Shown here: positions 60,001 through 64,000 of the stretch, in pieces
Numbering within the stretch: the stretch's first letter is position 1
Layout: each line of letters starts with the position of its first letter
NCBI GenBank assembly: GCA_013400975.1
Contig: WBMZ01011918.1
Location: 47,881-111,880 of the forward strand
Reading direction: 5' to 3'
DNA length: 64,000 nt
Source: Atrichornis clamosus
Lineage: Eukaryota > Chordata > Aves > Passeriformes > Menuridae
Position numbers and translations under genes: made by a program
Notes under the pieces: model-generated
Databases searched by the model: none
The model's input: the letters and a program-made list of their open reading frames with translations, nothing else
What the model was told of the DNA's origin: nothing

Positions 60001-63000
60001 CTCTGGCAGCCTTGGGGCTGTGCCCATTCCCTGGGGAGCCTGGTCAGTGCCCAGCACCCTCTGGGGGAAGAACCTTTTCCTGATATCCAGCCTAGACACC
60101 CCCCTGACACAGCTCCAACCATTCCCTGAGTCCTGTCCCTGGTCACATAGAGCAGAGATCAGAGCTGCCCCTCGGGATGAAGCTTCAGAGTGCAGTGAAG
60201 TCTTCCCTCAACCTCCTTAGGAATGACCACTGTGTGCTCCAGGGATCAGCTGCCCTTATCAAAACCCGCTTTTCCCTCTGTGTGCCTGCACTTCCCTGCA
60301 TGGTGGCACTGCAGAGTGCTGCCCTTGCTGTCCCAGATGGAACTGCTCCATCCTGCTGGCTGAGTGGGAGGGGGTGACCCTGGAAGTGTCCAGAGAGAAA
60401 CATTGACTGCAAATACTTCAAATTTAAAAATGTACAGCTTTTCTGCTTTCCTGGTGCTGATGTGAGAGATTTCCAGTACGCATGGGCAGCTCCATTTACC
60501 AGCAGGTCTGCAGGCAGAGGGGAGAGCTCAGCATCTCTGAGCAGCTTGGAGAAGAGAAGGCTCTGGGGAGACCTCACTGTACTCTGTCAGTTCTTAAAGG
60601 GGGCTTGTAGAAAAGATGGAGAGAGACAGAGACTTTTTACATGGACAGATAGTGATAGGAAAAGGGGGAACAGTTTTAAACTAAAAGAGGAGAGATTTAG
60701 ATGAAATGTTAAGAGGAAATTCTTCCATGTCAGGGTGGCGAGGTCCACGGACAGGCTGCCCAGAGAAGCTGTGGCTGCCCCATCCCTGGAAGTGTCCAAG
60801 GCTGGGTTGAACTTGGAGCAACCTGGTCTAGTGAAGGGTGTCCCTGCCCATGGCAGGGGGGGTGGAACGAAATGAGCTTTAAGGTCCCTTCCAACCCAGT
60901 GTGTGGTTCTGTGATGGGATATTTGCACCCCTTGGAGCACATGGGAATGCTGAGAGACTGAGCAGCCACTGTGGGAACCAACGAGTGCCCATGGGTTGCT
61001 CAGGTCCTTCCATGGGCAATGGTGTCCAGTTTTCTAACCTTTCAGGTGCCTCTCTGATGGTGGCAGCTGCTGTGGGATTGTCTCCCTGTTTATCACTAGG
61101 GAGAGAAATTGATGTGCGGATCAATCAGCAGTTTTGGTTGTAACTGAGTGGGAAGAACCAGGTGTTGCTGAAGGCTGTTAACTCTGCCCCAGTTGATTTT
61201 CCTGCTCCTGCTATTGGCTGCTGCAAGCTGGCATGTGCCTCACTGGGTAAGCCATTGTCTTCCAGCTCCACTTTAATTCCTCCATGGTTGTCCCCTCCCT
61301 CTGACCCCTGTCCAACGTGATTTCCACTCTGGTTCCCTCTGGGAGAGTGCCTGCTCTTGACTAGCCCCACTGACAGCCATGGCTTTCCAGAGCTCTCAAA
61401 AATTTTCCAGGCAAATGCCTGGATGTCAGTGGTGCTCATCCCTCTAGCAGAAGCTACAGATGTGGGTTTGGGAAAGCTATAAACAGGAGGATTGCCCCGT
61501 TGCTGGGGGAGTGGAGTGTGGCAGATGAGGCTCGAGTGCCAACCCCTGGTCTTGGCTCGGGGGTGGGGTGGATTTCTTCCAGCAGTGATACCATCCATCT
61601 CTGTTCTGACACCTGCGTGGGGTGAGAGCAACAGGGGATTCCAGAAGAGCCTGAAAGTGTTTATACAGAAATGTTTGGATCTGCACTGGCTGAAGTTCTG
61701 TGTGTCTTTAACCATTTGCTTATAGAGCAGTTGCACTTTGAGCTCAGTGGGGCTACTTTCCTTCCCATGCTGCAGGCAGCGCTGCCCACTCTTGGGCATT
61801 ACATCATGGTGTGGAGGGAAACTGGGATGAAGGATAAATGCTGGGAGGTGGGGAGTGTGGAGGGGGTGGCAGTTTCACACCTAGCATGTTGGCATGGCAT
61901 AAGTTTAAAATACTCCCTTTTAAAATAGTTGCCTCTGCAGTGAAGTTTCCTTCCTTCAGCCAGACCGTCTGTTCTGCCAGTGCTTTGTGGGTCGCTGGGG
62001 AGATGTTATCAGGTGTTTCTAGAACATGAGAGCAGTAGGTGGGTAGAAGAAAGGGCTCAGCCCTTCTGAGCAAGTGGGATGAAGGCAGGCAGTTGGCCTC
62101 CTCCTCCTCTGCATGTGGTGGTGTCCATGTGAGCGGCAGTGTCCATGCGGGCAGCAGTGTCTGTGTCAGCAGCAGTGTCCATCTGGGCAGCAGTGTCCAT
62201 GTGGGCAGCAGTGTCCATGTCAGCAGTAGTGCCCCCCCCCAGACCCTGCCGGCTGGCTGGTCAGCTCTCCAGGCACACACAGTGAAGCTCTGAGCTGAAG
62301 TTACTTGCTTGAAGCATAGAAAGGAGAGAGTAACCAAGAAGCCAAAGCTCAGCCACTGCTGGTTTCACTTTCCACTTTCTGATGTGTAACAGGGTGAGGT
62401 TTGTGTGTGTTCCCCCTCCAAGGCAGTACCTTCTGTCAGTAGAGACTAAATATGACCAAGGTTTCAAACATCTGGTTTCAGATGGCTGCATTAGAAATGC
62501 TCCTGTTGAGTTTTTTTTCTGTCCCAACAATGGCAGGAGGCTTCAGTGCCCTTATCTTTTAATTTGAATTTCAATCTGCATATTCATGGTGTTTCCAATG
62601 CCTTATTTCAGCTGGTGGGTGTGTAAAGAAATGGTTTAGGCAGTGTGGAAATGACACAGAAGCAGAGGCATATTCCAGCATTCCCAATTTAGCTGGCACT
62701 GCTGCCCAAGAGTCTACTGAGGACAGAGGATCATGTTGCCCTGGTTGTTTGCTCGGCCTTTCTGGCCATCACACAACCCTGTCTCTGGCTGGAGGGGCAG
62801 GTGCTTTTTTTTAGGGACTGGTAAATGAAACTGTTTAAAAAGATTTTTCTTTCTGGTTGAAAAATGGTATTCTGATTCAAATGTGAAGATACAATCAGAC
62901 AGCCCAGCCCAGTGTGTGATGAGCCGGTGCTGGGTCCATGCCTCAGCTGACTGATAACCATTGCAGTGGAAAAATCCAAATTACCCTGCTGAGGTAGTGG

Positions 63001-63426
63001 CTCACTCCACTCAACCTGCCCCAACATGTCTTCTTCTGGCAGAGCCATAAATGGAGCTTCCTGTTGATTATCTTGGCTATTAAAGCAATAATTGGATTTA
63101 AAAAAAATTAATTGTAGCAGCTTTTAAATTCAGTTTGAGGCTCTGTAGGCACCCACAATTGGGGTAGGCCAGAGGTCACAGGGTGAGTTAGTAGCTCAGA
63201 GGGATCAGCATGACCTAGGTCTGAGTGTAGGTTGTTAAACACAGAGCTCAGCTGTAATAAGGTTTAAACCCACCCCTGTGGGATTGTGTCCATCACGGAA
63301 CCTCCGTGGGGCTTTTATTTAGAGGACAAATCTCTCCTGTACATTCCTTCACAGGCTCATGATGAAGTCTGCCCTGAATTCCCTCTGACTTGCGAAGGCT
63401 GTGGGAAGAAGATTCCCAGGGAGAAG
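51078..63426 (+). CDS. TRAF2: TRAF2, TNF receptor-associated factor 2, N-terminal part (partial gene)
   Basis: TRAF2 is a cytoplasmic adaptor that, with cIAP1/2 and TRADD/RIPK1, couples TNF receptors to NF-kB and JNK. Coding exons seen: 51078-51265 (exon begins 51045), 51866-51944, 52296-52394 and 63355-63426. The first gives MAAANSSPPGSLDLSQPGFA and a RING start (YLCSDCKNILRRPFQ, QCGHRYCSYC). The second completes the RING (CASC) and gives EGIYEEGISILETSS. The third gives AFPDNAARREVESLPAVC and GCTWKGTIKEYE. The fourth gives AHDEVCPEFPLTCEGCGKKI, a TRAF-type zinc finger. By comparison with human TRAF2, an exon of about 54 residues (starting SCHEGRCP) belongs between the third and fourth; I could not find it. 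The remaining zinc fingers, coiled coil and MATH/TRAF-C domain lie beyond 64000. Confidence 0.94.
52395..57424 (+). other. TRAF2: TRAF2 intron(s), left part
   Basis: Intronic DNA after the donor gtacag at 52395. I scanned it for the missing TRAF zinc-finger exon (Cys-x6-Cys...Cys-x2-Cys coding on the plus strand with AG/GT borders) and found no convincing match. No repeats were recognised in this part. Confidence 0.6.
57425..57640 (-). mobile_element. CR1 LINE fragment
   Basis: 'gcagaatcacagtgtgggta', 'gctcatcaggcctaacctcc' and 'tgggcagcctgtcccagtgc' followed by 'gttcttccttagagc' form a reverse-strand, more diverged CR1 subfamily. Confidence 0.75.
57641..59862 (+). other. TRAF2: TRAF2 intron, middle part
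   Basis: No exon, RNA gene or repeat recognised. Confidence 0.55.
59863..60205 (-). mobile_element. CR1 LINE fragment, about 340 bp
   Basis: Reverse-strand CR1 with 'cagaaccacagaatatcctg', 'cacagacacccccacaatcc', 'cctggagctctggcagcctt', 'gggggaagaaccttttcctg' and 'cagagctgcccctcg'. Mirror image of the copy at 47205-47590. Confidence 0.93.
60535..60917 (+). mobile_element. CR1 LINE fragment, about 380 bp
   Basis: Sense CR1 from 'gagaagagaaggctctgggg' to 'aaggtcccttccaacccagt' and ggttctgtgatgg. It lies 330 bp right of an oppositely oriented copy of another subfamily. Confidence 0.93.
60918..62120 (+). other. TRAF2: TRAF2 intron, right part
   Basis: Unique intronic DNA. No feature recognised. 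Confidence 0.55.
62121..62228. repeat. 18-bp minisatellite, six units, in TRAF2 intron
   Basis: Six head-to-tail units of the form GTGTCCATGTGGGCAGCA, starting at 62121, 62139, 62157, 62175, 62193 and 62211. Each differs from the consensus by zero to four bases. A C-run follows at 62232. Confidence 0.93.
62233..63354 (+). other. TRAF2: TRAF2 intron end before the 63355 exon
   Basis: Intronic DNA up to the acceptor attccttcacag at 63354. No feature recognised. Confidence 0.6.
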
Positions 63427-64000
63427 GTATCCAACCGACCCTGTGCCGCGGGGGTGTTTGGTGTCTTGATGGGCTGAGCTTGGCATTCTGGGAGCAGGGA
63501 GGAACACTGAGTCCATTAGGAAGTGGAGTGTCAACTGTTAGTGTGGATGTGAGCTTTCATAAGGATGGATGTGAGGGAATGTGGCTCACAGGCAGTCACA
63601 GGTCTGTGGCTCCCTTGGAGCCACGTCTAGGGGCAAAGCCTCCGTGGGAAAAGCACGCTCATGGGTTTATGTTCTATTCAGCAGCCACTACTGCAGTTAG
63701 GGAAAGGCAGCCCATCTCCAGCTATGTTAATTGATTTCTAATTAATTATCTAATGGAATCCGTATCTGTGGGGTCTCCAGGCTGCTGGCTCCTGGGCCAA
63801 GGCTCAAAAGTCTGAAAAATTCAAGTTGTGGGAAACATTTTCAAAAAGCACATTCATGTGAAACCAGCCTGTCTACTACAGGCAAATATTTTTAGTAGCA
63901 CTGTTGGTAAAAGCCCTTTAGCAGGACAGAGGAACAGAGGCAGCAAAAAGAGGGGCAAAAGAGTTCTTCTAAATGGGCAGCTGTCCTGGGTTGTGGGGAT
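63427..64000 (+). other. TRAF2: TRAF2 intron (partial)
   Basis: Begins with the donor gtatcc at 63427 and runs off the window. No exon or repeat recognised. Confidence 0.65.

Overview
The window reads as GC-rich bird nuclear DNA. The evidence is spliced vertebrate genes with short GT-AG introns, many fragments of CR1 LINEs (the main avian retrotransposon), CpG-island promoters, and minisatellites of the kind common on avian microchromosomes. The gene order RABL6 - AJM1 - PHPT1 - MAMDC4 - EDF1 - TRAF2 is that of human 9q34.3, which from general knowledge corresponds to a small avian chromosome (chicken chromosome 17). I cannot fix the species; a passerine is a reasonable guess.

Layout. 1-5011 holds the last four coding exons of RABL6 (+). 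5012-17340 is 3'UTR and intergenic DNA with CR1 pieces and a near-perfect array of thirty-six 19-bp units (8352-9035). About 17340-17720 is a CpG island and the probable noncoding first exon of AJM1, followed by a 4.7-kb intron. AJM1 (+) is coded by one uninterrupted frame, 22481-25720. PHPT1 (+) has three coding exons, 26697-28000. MAMDC4 (+) can be built from 29 coding exons, 31226-42317, with every junction in phase. EDF1 (-) has five coding exons, 46681 down to 44054, and converges on MAMDC4. TRAF2 (+) has its promoter and first exon near 49680-49811, with coding exons at 51078, 51866, 52296 and 63355; the rest lies beyond the right edge.

These are not an operon. They are independently promoted neighbours: a Rab-like GTPase tail, an epithelial junction protein, a protein-histidine phosphatase, an apical endosomal membrane glycoprotein, a transcription coactivator and ribosome-collision factor, and a TNF-receptor signalling adaptor. 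I found no prokaryotic or viral system. The most useful oddities are an alternative end of MAMDC4 (a splice to a distal mini-exon against a 4-codon read-through), a frame-preserving retained intron just before its transmembrane segment, a CR1 copy abutting a MAMDC4 splice acceptor, an exact 18-residue repeat in AJM1, an NF-Y/CRE/NRF1-type promoter array behind EDF1 with no known partner gene, a possible in-frame upstream exon for TRAF2, and a TRAF2 zinc-finger exon that I expected but could not find.
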